NCBI RefSeq assembly: GCF_902809835.1
Contig: NZ_CADDWM010000011.1
Span: forward strand, 337,581 to 401,580
DNA from: Agromyces sp. Marseille-P2726
GTDB lineage: Bacteria > Actinomycetota > Actinomycetes > Actinomycetales > Microbacteriaceae
Length of the DNA: 64,000 bases
Direction of reading: 5' to 3'
Positions 1 through 8,966 of this stretch are shown here, piece after piece; position 1 is the stretch's first letter; each line of letters opens with the position of its first letter. Position numbers and translations under genes: made by a program. Below the pieces are notes generated by a model, which saw only the letters and a program-made list of their open reading frames with translations, made no database searches and was not told where the DNA came from.

Positions 1-2
1 TG

Positions 3-728
3 CGCGGCGACTTCCCCGACGGCGCGCTTCCCAAGCAGGACCAGCTGCGCGAGGAGTACGGCATCAGCCATCCCTCGCTGCGTGAAGCCCTCCGGATCCT
101 CGAGACTGAGGGCCTCGTCGTCGTTCGACGCGGGAACGTCGGCGGCGCCATCGTTCAACAACCCGGCGAGGCGCGCTTCGGCTACACCCTCGGACTCGCT
201 CTGCAGTCGACGGGTATCCGGGTGCACGAGCTGGCGACGGCGGTCGCGACGCTCGAGCCGGTCTGCGCGCGGCTCTGCGCCGAGAACCCGAAGCGCGGCA
301 AAGAGATCGTTCCCCGACTTCGCGCCATCCTCGACACCGCACGAGGTGAGGAAGACGCCAACGGCGTGCCCTTCACCCGAGCCGCCCGCAGCTTCCACAC
401 GGCCGTCGTCGACCTGTGCGGCAACGAGCCGACGAAGATGATCGTCGGCGGCCTGGTCGCCCTGTGGGACGCGCAGGAGGAGGCGTGGGCGCAGGACCTG
501 ACCGCCGAAGGCGCCTATCCCGACCACGACCGTCGAGTGGCGACGACCAACGCGCACAGCAAGCTCGTCGACCTGATCGAAGCCGGAGACGGCCTCGGCG
601 CCGAGGATTTCTCGCGCCGGCACATCCGCTCGACGCAGAAGGTGATCCTCTCCAGGATCGAAGACCGAGTGATCCAGGCGAGCTCGGTGCGCTCGAACAT
701 CCTGGGTTCGCAGCAGAATGGCCGGTGA
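3..728 (+). CDS. FadR-type GntR transcriptional regulator (5' end cut off)
   Basis: The reading frame is open from the window edge, so the true start lies upstream. The visible N-terminus is the second half of a winged helix: the recognition-helix pattern HPSLREALRILETEGLV followed by a VRRGNVGG wing is typical of GntR proteins. The rest (roughly 190 residues) is all-helical and fits an FCD ligand-binding domain of the FadR subfamily. Its stop overlaps the start of the amidohydrolase gene by 11 nt, so the two are translationally coupled. By context it probably controls the following amidohydrolase/monooxygenase cluster in response to the substrate or an intermediate; that role is inferred. 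Confidence 0.85.
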   Translation, partial: RGDFPDGALPKQDQLREEYGISHPSLREALRILETEGLVVVRRGNVGGAIVQQPGEARFGYTLGLALQSTGIRVHELATAVATLEPVCARLCAENPKRGKEIVPRLRAILDTARGEEDANGVPFTRAARSFHTAVVDLCGNEPTKMIVGGLVALWDAQEEAWAQDLTAEGAYPDHDRRVATTNAHSKLVDLIEAGDGLGAEDFSRRHIRSTQKVILSRIEDRVIQASSVRSNILGSQQNGR

Positions 729-1599
729 CGGTCACGAGGTGAGCAGCGGAAGACCCATCCCCCGCCGACCGAAGGTCGTCGACGCGTGGATCCAGCCATG
801 GACGAAGGAGATCGTCGAGGGGCTTCCGTGGCGCACCGCGAACGTCTTCAAGCGGTACGGCGAGTCGCGTGCCATGCACGGCATTCCGCTCGAGGTGATG
901 ATGGACGAGCTGGATGCCTCTCCCGTCGATCTCGCGCTCGTTTCGGGTGGCCCGGTCATGCCCAACTCCGTCGTGCTCGAGTGTCTCGACCGCTGGCCCG
1001 ATCGACTGATCGGCGTGGTATCGGTCGACCCCACTGATGGCATCATGAAGGCGGTCCGCGAGTTGGAGTCACTCGTGCGCGACTACCCGATCTGTGCGCT
1101 GAAACTCGAGCCGTTCTACCATTGGGCCGATCCGACGCATCGATGGTTCTATCCGCTCTACGCCAAGTGCGAGGAGCTCGGTCTCGCGGTGCAGACACAG
1201 GTGGGCGGAACCGGCCCGTACTATCCCTCCCGGTCGGGTCAGCCGCTCCATATCGATGAGGTCGCACTCGATTTTCCAGACCTCACCATCGTGTGCGGGC
1301 ACGTCGGCACGCCTTGGGCCGAGGAGATGATCCATGTCGCGTGGAAGCACGAGAACGTGTTCATCGACACATCCGCCCGGCTTCCCAAGCACTTCGAGCC
1401 CGAGTTCGTGAAGTTCCTGTCGCGGTACGGCCAAGACCGTTGCATCTACGCGAGCGATTGGCCGCTGCTCGACTTCGAGCGACCGCTCCGCCAGGTCGAC
1501 GACCTGAACCTGACCGACGAGGTGCGGCAGAAGTTCCTCGCCGAGAATGCGATACGTGCGTTCCGGCTCGAGCGCTTCTTCGCGGATTCCGCGGCCTGA
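718..1599 (+). CDS. Amidohydrolase family 2 (ACMSD-like TIM-barrel) protein
   Basis: A 293-residue protein with the layout of the amidohydrolase_2 family: VVDAWIQPW at the N-terminus in place of the usual HxH-type metal motif, LKLEPFYHWADP in the middle, VCGHVGTPW (metal-ligand His strand) and a C-terminal YASDWPLLDF, where the Asp is the conserved catalytic/metal residue, followed by NAIRAF. Members are metal-dependent hydrolases or decarboxylases of cyclic or aromatic acids. The N-terminal VDAWIQPW lacks the canonical HxH pair, so metal binding may be unusual. Start ATG overlaps the preceding regulator stop. The monooxygenase gene begins 178 nt downstream behind its own promoter. Substrate unknown. 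Confidence 0.8.
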   Translation: MAGDGHEVSSGRPIPRRPKVVDAWIQPWTKEIVEGLPWRTANVFKRYGESRAMHGIPLEVMMDELDASPVDLALVSGGPVMPNSVVLECLDRWPDRLIGVVSVDPTDGIMKAVRELESLVRDYPICALKLEPFYHWADPTHRWFYPLYAKCEELGLAVQTQVGGTGPYYPSRSGQPLHIDEVALDFPDLTIVCGHVGTPWAEEMIHVAWKHENVFIDTSARLPKHFEPEFVKFLSRYGQDRCIYASDWPLLDFERPLRQVDDLNLTDEVRQKFLAENAIRAFRLERFFADSAA

Positions 1600-1732
1600 G
1601 TCCCGCACCCCGGTTCGAATGATGGCTGGGCTTCCTGCCTCTGTCTCCCACGGCAGCGACGGGCAGCGAGACCCGATGGATGCTGGCGCGGCGTCCGTCA
1701 CCGTTTGACTGCACCCTCGCATCAGGTTAGAG

Positions 1733-1762
1733 TTGACATATCGTAACCAATTTCGATATATC
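1733..1762 (+). promoter_or_regulatory. Promoter with overlapping inverted-repeat operator for the monooxygenase
   Basis: A -35 hexamer TTGACA (1733-1738) is followed at 16-18 nt by AT-rich -10 candidates (GATATA 1755-1760 or TATATC 1757-1762). Between and overlapping them lies an inverted repeat ATATCG (1738-1743), 10-nt spacer, CGATAT (1754-1759). A repressor bound there would block RNA polymerase. The first gene of the window (GntR family) is the obvious candidate; this is inference. Confidence 0.65.
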
Positions 1763-1777
1763 AAATTCGGAGAGACA

Positions 1778-3373
1778 ATGAAGTTCTCGCGCAATCGTGC
1801 CACACTCCGTATCGCCATCATCGGCGGCGGCTTCGGCGGCATCGGCATCGGGGTCCTCCTCAAGAAGGCCGGCATCCACTCCTTCGAGATCTTCGAGAAG
1901 TCGGCGAACATCGGTGGCGTCTGGTGGGACAACCGCTACCCCGGCGCCGAGGTCGACACCCCCTCGGTCATGTACTCGTACTCCTTCGAGCCCTACCGCT
2001 GGAGCCGCACCCACGTTCGCCAGGCCGAGCTGCTCGAGTACATGGAGTACGTCGCCGAGAAGCACGACTTGATGGGCCATGTTCGCCTCAACACGAAGGT
2101 GGAACGCGCCGACTGGAGCGACAAGGCGCAGCAGTACACCGTCACGTTCGGCGACGGCTCGATGCGCGAGTTCGAGATCGTGATCAGCGCGGTCGGCCTG
2201 CTCTCGGATCCCCGGTACCCGACCTGGCCCGGCCTGGACTCGTTCGAAGGCGAGAAGTTCCACACGTCGCGGTGGGACTCCTCGGTCGACCTGACCGGAA
2301 AGCGGGTGGCCGTCGTCGGCACCGGATCGACGGCCGTGCAGGTCGTTCCCAACATCGCACCCATCGCCGGCAAGGTGACGCTCTTCCAGCGCGAGCCCGG
2401 CTGGGTGCTCCCCAAGGGGGCGCAGACCTTCGGACCGGCTGAACGTGAGGCCCTGAACGACCCCATCGCGCAGAAGCTCGTCCGCTGGGGGATGCTCATA
2501 CAGCGAGAGAAGTTCCAGTACCGCAATGCGGCCTGGCGTCCGGGTACGCCCGAGAACGCGGCATCCGAACGCGCAGCTCGCGAGTACATCGCGCGGGTGT
2601 TCGCGGAACGACCCGACCTCGCCAACCTCGTCACTCCCTCGTACCCGTTCGGGGGCAAGCGGCCGATCCTCACCGACGACTTCTACCCGGCACTGCTCCG
2701 CGACAATGTCGAGCTCGTTCCGTACGCGGTCGACTCCGTCACACCCGACGGCCTCGTGGACATGAGCGGGACGCATCACGAAATCGACGTGCTCGTCATG
2801 TCCACGGGGTTCAAGTCATCGTTCGCCTCGACGTTCGATGTCACAGGCCACAATGGGATCGACCTGCATACCACCTGGGCCGGAGACGACAAGGCGTTCC
2901 TCGGAATCATGGTGCCGTCGTTCCCGAACTTCTACATGCTCTACGGGCCGAACACCAACGGTGGCGCGATCGTGACCCACCTCGAGGAGCAGATTCGATA
3001 CGTCGTCGCCGCGATCAAGCACCAGATGCGCAACGGGTACTCGGCGCTCTACGTCGACGAAGCCATCACCGAGGCGTACAACGTCATCCTGCAGAACCGG
3101 CTGAAGGGCACGTCGTTCGACGGCGTGAACAACTACTACGCGAGCGCCAACGGCCGGATCATCACCCAGTGGTCGGACGGTGCGATCGTCTACGCGCTCG
3201 CCACCCGCCTGCTGCGCCGCATCGCGTGGCGGGGCAAGCGCGTCGTGCGGTCGTCCGTCAAGCAGCCGATCGTGCTGCCCGTCGACCGCGAGTACCAGCA
3301 GCCCGACGTCGCGACCACGCCTCAGCACGCCGACGCCGACCTTCAGAAGATCATCCAAGCCAGCGAGGTATGA
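1778..3373 (+). CDS. Flavin-containing Baeyer-Villiger monooxygenase
   Basis: 531 residues. An N-terminal FAD Rossmann motif IIGGGFGGIGIG (about residues 14-25), the type I Baeyer-Villiger fingerprint FxGxxxHxxxW present as FEGEKFHTSRW (about 156-166), and a second (NADPH) Rossmann motif VVGTGSTAVQ follow in the expected order. Such enzymes insert one oxygen next to a carbonyl, turning ketones into esters or lactones with NADPH and O2. Start chosen at ATG 1778 because GGAGAG lies 8 nt upstream; an in-frame ATG 45 nt earlier lies inside the promoter. The last codons overlap the start of a small membrane peptide (ATGA). The amidohydrolase upstream might act on the product; substrate unknown. 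Confidence 0.9.
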   Translation: MKFSRNRATLRIAIIGGGFGGIGIGVLLKKAGIHSFEIFEKSANIGGVWWDNRYPGAEVDTPSVMYSYSFEPYRWSRTHVRQAELLEYMEYVAEKHDLMGHVRLNTKVERADWSDKAQQYTVTFGDGSMREFEIVISAVGLLSDPRYPTWPGLDSFEGEKFHTSRWDSSVDLTGKRVAVVGTGSTAVQVVPNIAPIAGKVTLFQREPGWVLPKGAQTFGPAEREALNDPIAQKLVRWGMLIQREKFQYRNAAWRPGTPENAASERAAREYIARVFAERPDLANLVTPSYPFGGKRPILTDDFYPALLRDNVELVPYAVDSVTPDGLVDMSGTHHEIDVLVMSTGFKSSFASTFDVTGHNGIDLHTTWAGDDKAFLGIMVPSFPNFYMLYGPNTNGGAIVTHLEEQIRYVVAAIKHQMRNGYSALYVDEAITEAYNVILQNRLKGTSFDGVNNYYASANGRIITQWSDGAIVYALATRLLRRIAWRGKRVVRSSVKQPIVLPVDREYQQPDVATTPQHADADLQKIIQASEV

Positions 3374-3537
3374 ACATGAGCACCGTCACCGGAATCACCA
3401 AGACGATGACCGTCACCGGCCTCGCGGTCGCCGCGGTCTACGGCGCCACACGGGTCGCGCTTCGCGCCCGTCGTGCCTGGCGGAACATGAAGATCATCCA
3501 GTCTGTCGACACCGGCTCGGTCTGGACGACCGAGTAG
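3370..3537 (+). CDS. 55-residue single-pass membrane peptide
   Basis: Starts with the ATG of an ATGA overlap with the monooxygenase stop; a second in-frame ATG lies two codons later. The peptide has a short hydrophobic segment (TVTGLAVAAVYGATRVAL, about residues 14-31) followed by a basic stretch RARRAWRNMK and an acidic/polar tail ending in WTTE. The distribution predicts a membrane anchor with a cytoplasmic basic side. No family recognised. Tight coupling to the monooxygenase suggests a partner or membrane tether for it (inference). The gene is followed at once by a strong hairpin terminator. Confidence 0.65.
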   Translation: MNMSTVTGITKTMTVTGLAVAAVYGATRVALRARRAWRNMKIIQSVDTGSVWTTE

Positions 3538-3564
3538 GGCACGAAGGCGCCACGCCGAAACGAG

Positions 3565-3616
3565 CGACGCCCGCATCTCCGCCGCAGCAGCGGCCGAAGA
3601 TGCGGGCGTCGTCTTT
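3565..3616 (+). terminator. Rho-independent terminator between convergent genes
   Basis: Perfect 14-bp stem: CGACGCCCGCATCT (3565-3578) pairs with AGATGCGGGCGTCG (3598-3611), with a GC-rich loop that can pair further, then TCTTTGT. It ends the plus-strand catabolic cluster and lies 24 nt from the 3' end of the convergent thiolase gene, so it may serve both directions. Confidence 0.85.
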
Positions 3617-3639
3617 GTGCCGACGTGGCGTCGGTCGCG

Positions 3640-4848
3640 CTACCCGTCCCAGCGTCGCAGCAGCGCGGCGAGCGCCTGACCGCCGCCGATGCACATCGTC
3701 ACCACGGCGTACTCGAGGTCACGACGGTGCAGGTCGAGGGCGGCACGCACGGTGAGGATCGCGCCGGTCGCGCCGACCGGGTGGCCGAGCGCGATCGCGC
3801 CGCCGTAGGGATTGACCTTCGAAGCGTCGAGCCCCGCGTCGCGGATGACGGCGACCGCCTGCGCCGCGAACGCCTCGTTCAGCTCGATGACGTCGACGTC
3901 GGCGGCGGTGAGCCCGGTCTGCTTCCAGAGGCGCTCGAGCGCGTACACCGGGGCGTAGCCCATCAGCTCGGGCTCGTTGCCGGCGGTCGCCACGGCCTCG
4001 ATCGTGACCAGTCCCTTCAGCCCGCGATCGCGCACATCCGACTCGCGCATCAGCACCGTCGCAGCGGCTCCATCGTTGATGCCCGAGGCGTTGCCCGCGG
4101 TCACCGACCCGCCCTCCTGGAACGCCGGACGCAGCCCCGCCAGCACCTCTGCAGTGGTCCCGGGCTTGGGGTGCTGGTCGACCGAGACCTCCTCGGGCTT
4201 GCGGCCGCCGGTGGTCACCGGCACGATCTCCTCGCCGAACGCGACCTTCGCGGCATCCGACGCCGCCCGTCGCTGGCTCTCGACGGCGAACTCGTCCTGC
4301 TCGACGCGCGAAACCCCGTACTTCGCCGCGACGTTCTCGGCCGTGACGCCCATGTGCTTGTTCGAGAACGGGTCGGTCAGGATCCCGACGGTGCCGTCGA
4401 CGAGGGTGCGGTCACCCAGGCGGTCGTTGAAGCGAGCGTTGAAGTCGTAGAACGGCATGCGCGTCATGTTCTCGTCGCCGCCGGCGAGCACGACGTCGAC
4501 GCCGCCCCACAGCAGCTCCTGCGCGCCCGACCAGATCGCCTGCAGGCCCGAGCCGCAGAGCCGGTTCACCGTGAACGCGGGCGTGCGCACCGGCAGCCCG
4601 GCGGCCAGCGCCACTCGGCGCGCGTTGTACGCGTCGCCGGCGACTTGGCCGATGCAGCCCATCACGACCTCGCCGATCTCGTCGGCGGCGACCCCTGCCC
4701 GACGAAGCGCCTCGACAGCAGCAGTCGCGCCCAGCTCGTGCGCCGGCGTGTCGCGGAAGACCCCGCCGAAGCTCCCGATCGGCGTGCGCGCGCCGGCGAC
4801 GATGACGACCTTCTCGCGATCGGCGACCGCGCCGGATGTCCCAGCCAT
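3640..4848 (-). CDS. Acetyl-CoA C-acyltransferase (thiolase)
   Basis: 402 residues, full length for the family. The nucleophilic cysteine is in NRLCGSGLQAI (Cys about residue 98); GGAIALGHPVGATGA holds the catalytic His and the C-terminal CIGGGQALAALL the second Cys. Thiolases condense or cleave beta-ketoacyl-CoA. It is the last gene of the prp operon: its ATG overlaps the stop of the citrate-synthase-like gene by one base (TGATG). A thiolase acting on odd-chain ketoacyl-CoA would release propionyl-CoA, the entry compound of the 2-methylcitrate cycle encoded upstream; that connection is inferred. It could equally be a general beta-oxidation or acetoacetyl-CoA thiolase. Confidence 0.9.
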   Translation of the reverse strand: MAGTSGAVADREKVVIVAGARTPIGSFGGVFRDTPAHELGATAAVEALRRAGVAADEIGEVVMGCIGQVAGDAYNARRVALAAGLPVRTPAFTVNRLCGSGLQAIWSGAQELLWGGVDVVLAGGDENMTRMPFYDFNARFNDRLGDRTLVDGTVGILTDPFSNKHMGVTAENVAAKYGVSRVEQDEFAVESQRRAASDAAKVAFGEEIVPVTTGGRKPEEVSVDQHPKPGTTAEVLAGLRPAFQEGGSVTAGNASGINDGAAATVLMRESDVRDRGLKGLVTIEAVATAGNEPELMGYAPVYALERLWKQTGLTAADVDVIELNEAFAAQAVAVIRDAGLDASKVNPYGGAIALGHPVGATGAILTVRAALDLHRRDLEYAVVTMCIGGGQALAALLRRWDG

Positions 4849-6041
4849 CAGGCCACCTCCTCCTCAGGTCGGACCGCAGCCACCAGCTCCGCGGCATCCG
4901 GAACATACCCCTCGATGTGCCGCTCATCGGGCCCGTTGTAGGCCGACAGCGGGCGGATCAGCGCGTTCGATGCCGCCTGCTCCATGATGTGCGCGGTCCA
5001 TCCGGTCACGCGCGACGCCACGAACAGCGGGGTGAACGTCAGCGTGTCGAACCCGATCAGGTTGTACGCCGGTCCCGACGGGTAGTCGAGGTTCGGATAG
5101 ATGCCCTTGCGCGACACGAACTCCGCCTCGAGGCGGTCGTAGAGCGCGAGCACGTCGGGCCGGTCGTAGTGTGCGACCAGGGTGTCGAGCGCGGCCTTCA
5201 TCGTCGGCACGCGCGAGTCGCCGCGCTTGTACACGCGGTGGCCGAATCCCATGATCTTGCGCTTGGAGGCGAGCGCGGCGTCGAGCCACGGCACGACCTC
5301 GTCGGCCGATCCGATCTCGTCGAAGATGTGCAGCACCGCCTCGTTCGCGCCACCGTGCAGCGGTCCCTTCAGCGCTCCGATCGCGCCGACCACCGCCGAG
5401 TACAGGTCGCTCAGGGTCGAGGTAATGACGCGCGCGGTGAACGTCGAGGCGTTGAACGAGTGCTCGGCGTACAGGATCATCGAGCGGTTGAACGCGTCGA
5501 CGACGACCGGGTCGGCCTCCTCGCCGAACGTCATCCAGAGGAAGTTCGCCGAGTAGTCCAGGTCATCCCGCGGCTCGACCGGCTGGAGTCCGCGGCGACG
5601 GCGCTGGCCGTACGCCACGATCGCGGGCAGGGCGGCGAAGAGTCGGATGCTGCGCGCGAGGTTCTCCTCGGCGCTGCCGCTCGCGTCGAGCACCGAGCCG
5701 TTGCCGGCCAGGTCGCTCGAGCCGATGTGGCTCACCGCGGTGCGGACCTCGTCCATCGGGTGCGCGTCCAGCGGTACGAGGTCGATCGCGGCGCGCACCT
5801 CGGGCGCGAGAGCGCGGTGCGACCGCTCGGTCTCGCGAAGCTCCGCGAGCTGCGAGGCATCGGGCAGCTCGCCGTGCCAGAGCAGGTACGCGACCGCCTC
5901 GAACGGCTGCGTCGCCGCGAGCTCCTGCACCGGATAGCCGCGGTAGAGCAGCGAGTTGGTCTCGGGGTTGACCTTCGACACCGCGGTGTGATCGACGGTG
6001 ACGCCGGCCAGGCCCTTCCTGATCTCGATCGTGTCGGTCAT
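4848..6041 (-). CDS. prpC: 2-methylcitrate synthase / citrate synthase family
   Basis: 397 residues. It carries the citrate-synthase catalytic His segment AEHSFNASTF, the second His motif MGFGHRVYK, and the substrate-binding GPLHGGAN. It is short, like bacterial type I citrate/methylcitrate synthases, and its position between prpB and the thiolase identifies it as PrpC, which condenses propionyl-CoA with oxaloacetate to 2-methylcitrate. SD sequence AAAGGAG precedes the ATG. A 200-bp cluster of palindromic repeats separates it from prpB, which could reduce or stabilise expression of this distal part of the operon. Confidence 0.9.
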   Translation of the reverse strand: MTDTIEIRKGLAGVTVDHTAVSKVNPETNSLLYRGYPVQELAATQPFEAVAYLLWHGELPDASQLAELRETERSHRALAPEVRAAIDLVPLDAHPMDEVRTAVSHIGSSDLAGNGSVLDASGSAEENLARSIRLFAALPAIVAYGQRRRRGLQPVEPRDDLDYSANFLWMTFGEEADPVVVDAFNRSMILYAEHSFNASTFTARVITSTLSDLYSAVVGAIGALKGPLHGGANEAVLHIFDEIGSADEVVPWLDAALASKRKIMGFGHRVYKRGDSRVPTMKAALDTLVAHYDRPDVLALYDRLEAEFVSRKGIYPNLDYPSGPAYNLIGFDTLTFTPLFVASRVTGWTAHIMEQAASNALIRPLSAYNGPDERHIEGYVPDAAELVAAVRPEEEVA

Positions 6042-6080
6042 GGTGTGCTCCTTTGCTTGGTTCGGGATGCCGCGGGGGCG

Positions 6081-6282
6081 GGGATCTCGATACGGCCGCT
6101 TCGCTGCCTACTCGATCACCGGGGCTGCTGCGCTGCCTACTCGATCACCGGGGGGATCTCGATACGCGTCGCCTGCGGCGGCGCTACTCGATCACCGCAC
6201 CGGGGCTGCTGCGCTGCCTACTCGATCACCGGGGGGATCTCGATACGCGTCGCCTGCGGCGGCGCTACTCGATCAGCGCACC
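6081..6282. repeat. Palindromic repeat cluster A (prpB-prpC junction)
   Basis: Three full copies beginning GATCTCGATACG (near 6082, 6157 and 6237) and extra half-copies ending GCCTACTCGATCACCG. Each copy is an imperfect palindrome with ends TCTCGATACG and CTACTCGATCACC around a GC-rich core. Variant CGATCACC replaces the CGACCACC seen in most other clusters of this window. Confidence 0.85.
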
Positions 6283-6287
6283 GGGCG

Positions 6288-7187
6288 TCAGCGGGCGATC
6301 TCGAAGTTGAAGACGCTCGTGTCGAAGTGGTTGTAGTCCTCGTAGTCGATGAGGTCGTAGAGGTCGGCGCGGTGCTGCATCTCGGGAAGCAGACGCGTGA
6401 GCGTACCGGCATCCGTCAGCTCGTCGAGCGCCCGGCCCGCGGCGCCCATCGCGATGCGAAGCAGTGACACCGGCCAGATGACGATGTTCATGCCCACGTC
6501 GGCCAGCTGCTGCGCGGTGAACAGCTCGCTCTTGCCGAACTCGGTCATGTTCGCGAGCAGCGGCACGTCGACCGCCGCCCGGATCGCCGCGAACTCCTCG
6601 AGCGACCGCATCGCCTCGGGGAAGATCGCGTCGGCACCAGCATCCACGAGTGCCTTGGCCCGGTCGACCGCGGCGCCCAACCCGTCGACCGCGGCGATGT
6701 CGGTGCGCGCCATGATCAGGAAGTTCCGGTCGCGTCGCGCGTCGACGGCCGCCCGGATGCGCTTGATCGCGGTGTCCTGATCGACCACGGCCTTGCCGTC
6801 GAGGTGGCCGCAGCGCTTGGGGTTGATCTGGTCCTCGATGTGGGTGCCGGCGAGCCCGGCATCCTCGAGCGTCTGAATCGTGCGGGCCACGTTCATCGGC
6901 TCGCCGAACCCGGTGTCGGCGTCGATGATCGCGGGCAGCTCGGTCATCCGCGCGATCTGCTGGCCGCGTCCGGCGACCTCGGTGAGCGTCGTCAGGCCGA
7001 TGTCGGGCAGCCCGAGGTCGGCCGAAAGCACGGCACCCGAGATGTACACCCCCTCGAAGCCCTTGCGCTCGATGAGCCGCGCCGAGAGCGGATTGAACGC
7101 GCCCGGGAACCGCAGCAGCTCGCCCGTCGCGAGTCGCTCGCGGAACAGGCGCCGCTTCTCGGCGGCCGGGGTCTGCGAATACAGCAT
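6288..7187 (-). CDS. prpB: Methylisocitrate lyase
   Basis: 299 residues. It has the isocitrate-lyase superfamily signature KRCGH (about residues 124-128, Cys126 the presumed catalytic base), the metal-binding DADTGFGEP, and HIEDQ. It splits 2-methylisocitrate into pyruvate and succinate, the last step of the 2-methylcitrate cycle. The start at 7187 is preceded by AAGGAG at proper spacing (revealed on the minus strand between 7195 and 7205). The gene stops just short of repeat cluster A. Confidence 0.92.
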   Translation of the reverse strand: MLYSQTPAAEKRRLFRERLATGELLRFPGAFNPLSARLIERKGFEGVYISGAVLSADLGLPDIGLTTLTEVAGRGQQIARMTELPAIIDADTGFGEPMNVARTIQTLEDAGLAGTHIEDQINPKRCGHLDGKAVVDQDTAIKRIRAAVDARRDRNFLIMARTDIAAVDGLGAAVDRAKALVDAGADAIFPEAMRSLEEFAAIRAAVDVPLLANMTEFGKSELFTAQQLADVGMNIVIWPVSLLRIAMGAAGRALDELTDAGTLTRLLPEMQHRADLYDLIDYEDYNHFDTSVFNFEIAR

Positions 7188-7217
7188 CTGCGAATCTCCT
7201 TCTCTCGTCGGTCACCC

Positions 7218-7432
7218 GGTCTCGATACGCCGCTTCGCGGCTACTCGACCACCGGTTGGCATCAGGTCACCCGGTCTCGATACGCCGCTTCGCGGCTACT
7301 CGACCACCGGTTGGCTCGTCGGTCACCCGGTCTCGATACGCCGCTTCGCGGCTACTCGACCAGCAGCCGTACGCCGCTTCGCGGCTACTCGACCAGCAGC
7401 CGTACGCCGCTTCGCGGCTACTCGACCAGCAG
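7218..7432. repeat. Palindromic repeat cluster B (prpD-prpB junction)
   Basis: Three tandem copies starting GGTCTCGATACGCCG (7218, about 7273 and 7329) plus two shorter copies CCGTACGCCGCTTCGCGGC (about 7368 and 7400). Core GCCGCTTCGCGGC forms a tight hairpin. Part of the array is a larger direct repeat of about 55 bp that includes the flanking CGTCGGTCACCC. The array fills nearly the whole intergenic space. Confidence 0.88.
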
Positions 7433-7439
7433 CTGCACA

Positions 7440-8966
7440 TCAGAACAGTCCCTTCGGCGCCGGGGCGTCGGTGAGCACGCCCCGCTGGGCCACGATCGAG
7501 AGCTCGCGAACCTCGTCGGCGGTGAGCTCGGGCAGGCGCTGGGCGAGGCCGAGGAACCGCTCGATCTCCTCGGGGCTCAGCACCGGCTCGGCGAGGATGC
7601 GGAACTTGCGCACGTAATCCTCGCGAGCGAAGGGCCGGGCCCCGAGCGGGTGCGCGTCGGCCACGGCGATCTCGTCGACGAGCTCGGTGCCGTCGGTGAA
7701 GGTGATGACCACGCGCCCGCCGAACGCCTTCTCGTTCGGGTCGTCCGAGTGGTAGCGGCGCGTCCACTCGTCGTCTTCGGCGGTCGTGACCTTCTGCCAC
7801 AGCTCGACCGTGTCGGGGCGGTTGGCGCGCTCGGGCGCGTACGACTTCACGTGGTGCCATCCGCCGTCCTGCAGCGCGACCGCGAAGATGTACGGGATCG
7901 AGTGGTCGAGCGTCTCGCGGGATGCCGCGGGGTCGTACTTCTGCGGATCGTTCGCGCCCGACCCGATCACGTAGTGCGTGTGGTGACTCGTGTGCAGCAC
8001 GATCGATTCGATGTTCGCCGGGTCCGCGGCATCCGGTCGCTCATTGTGCAGCTTGCGGGCCAGGTCGATCCACGCCTGGGCCTGGTACTCGGCCGAGTGC
8101 TCCTTGGTGTACGAGTCGAGGATGCCGCGCTTGGCCTCGCCCGGCGCCGGCAGCGGCACGGCGTACGAAGCATCCGGACCATCGAGCAGCCACGCGATGA
8201 AGCCGTCTTCACCCTCGTAGATCGGCGACGGGCTCGTCTCGCCGCGCATGGCCCGGTCGACGGCCTCGACGGCCATCTTCCCGGCGAATGCGGGGGCGTG
8301 CGCCTTCCACGTCGAGATCTCGCCCTTGCGGCTCTGTCGCGTCGCGGTCGTCGTGTGCAGGGCCTGTCCGACCGCCTGGTAGATCGTCTCGACGTCGAGT
8401 CCGAGCAGCGTGCCGATGCCCGCGGCCGCGCTCGGCCCGAGGTGTGCGACGTGGTCGATCTTGTGCTTGTGCAGGCAGATCGCCTTCACGAGGTCGATCT
8501 GGATCTCGTAGCCCGTCGCGATGCCGCGCACGAGCGCGCGGCCGTCGGCGCCGACGTGCTGCGCAACCGCCAGGATCGGCGGGATGTTGTCGCCCGGGTG
8601 CGAGTAGTCGGCCGCGAGGAACGTGTCGTGGTAGTCGAGCTCGCGCACCGCCACGCCGTTCGCCCAGGCCGCCCACTCGGGGCTGCTGCGGCGCTCGAGT
8701 GCGGTGCCGAAGATCGTCGCGCCAGCGCCGCCGACCGAGACCGCGTGGTCGAGGGCCTGCTGACGCGCGGCGCTCACGGGGGCACGGGTGAGGGATGCCG
8801 CAGCCACCGCCGCGTTGTCGATGACGCGGTTGATGATCATGTCGACGACCTCGGCCTCGACCTCGACCGGGTCGGCGGCGACCTCGGCGATGCGCCAGGC
8901 GAGCTGCCCTTCGCGCTGCAGGTCTTCTTCGCTGCGGTGGACTCGGAGGTCGTGCGTGATGGTCAT
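7440..8966 (-). CDS. prpD: 2-methylcitrate dehydratase
   Basis: 508 residues, full length for PrpD of the MmgE/PrpD family: N-terminal all-helical domain ([27 protein letters not shown]) and C-terminal lid-like domain ([25 protein letters not shown]). It converts 2-methylcitrate to 2-methyl-cis-aconitate. Start ATG at 8966 shares ATGA with the stop of the GntR gene, so the regulator and enzymes are one operon: gntR-prpD-prpB-prpC-thiolase. Confidence 0.93.
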   Translation of the reverse strand: MTITHDLRVHRSEEDLQREGQLAWRIAEVAADPVEVEAEVVDMIINRVIDNAAVAAASLTRAPVSAARQQALDHAVSVGGAGATIFGTALERRSSPEWAAWANGVAVRELDYHDTFLAADYSHPGDNIPPILAVAQHVGADGRALVRGIATGYEIQIDLVKAICLHKHKIDHVAHLGPSAAAGIGTLLGLDVETIYQAVGQALHTTTATRQSRKGEISTWKAHAPAFAGKMAVEAVDRAMRGETSPSPIYEGEDGFIAWLLDGPDASYAVPLPAPGEAKRGILDSYTKEHSAEYQAQAWIDLARKLHNERPDAADPANIESIVLHTSHHTHYVIGSGANDPQKYDPAASRETLDHSIPYIFAVALQDGGWHHVKSYAPERANRPDTVELWQKVTTAEDDEWTRRYHSDDPNEKAFGGRVVITFTDGTELVDEIAVADAHPLGARPFAREDYVRKFRILAEPVLSPEEIERFLGLAQRLPELTADEVRELSIVAQRGVLTDAPAPKGLF

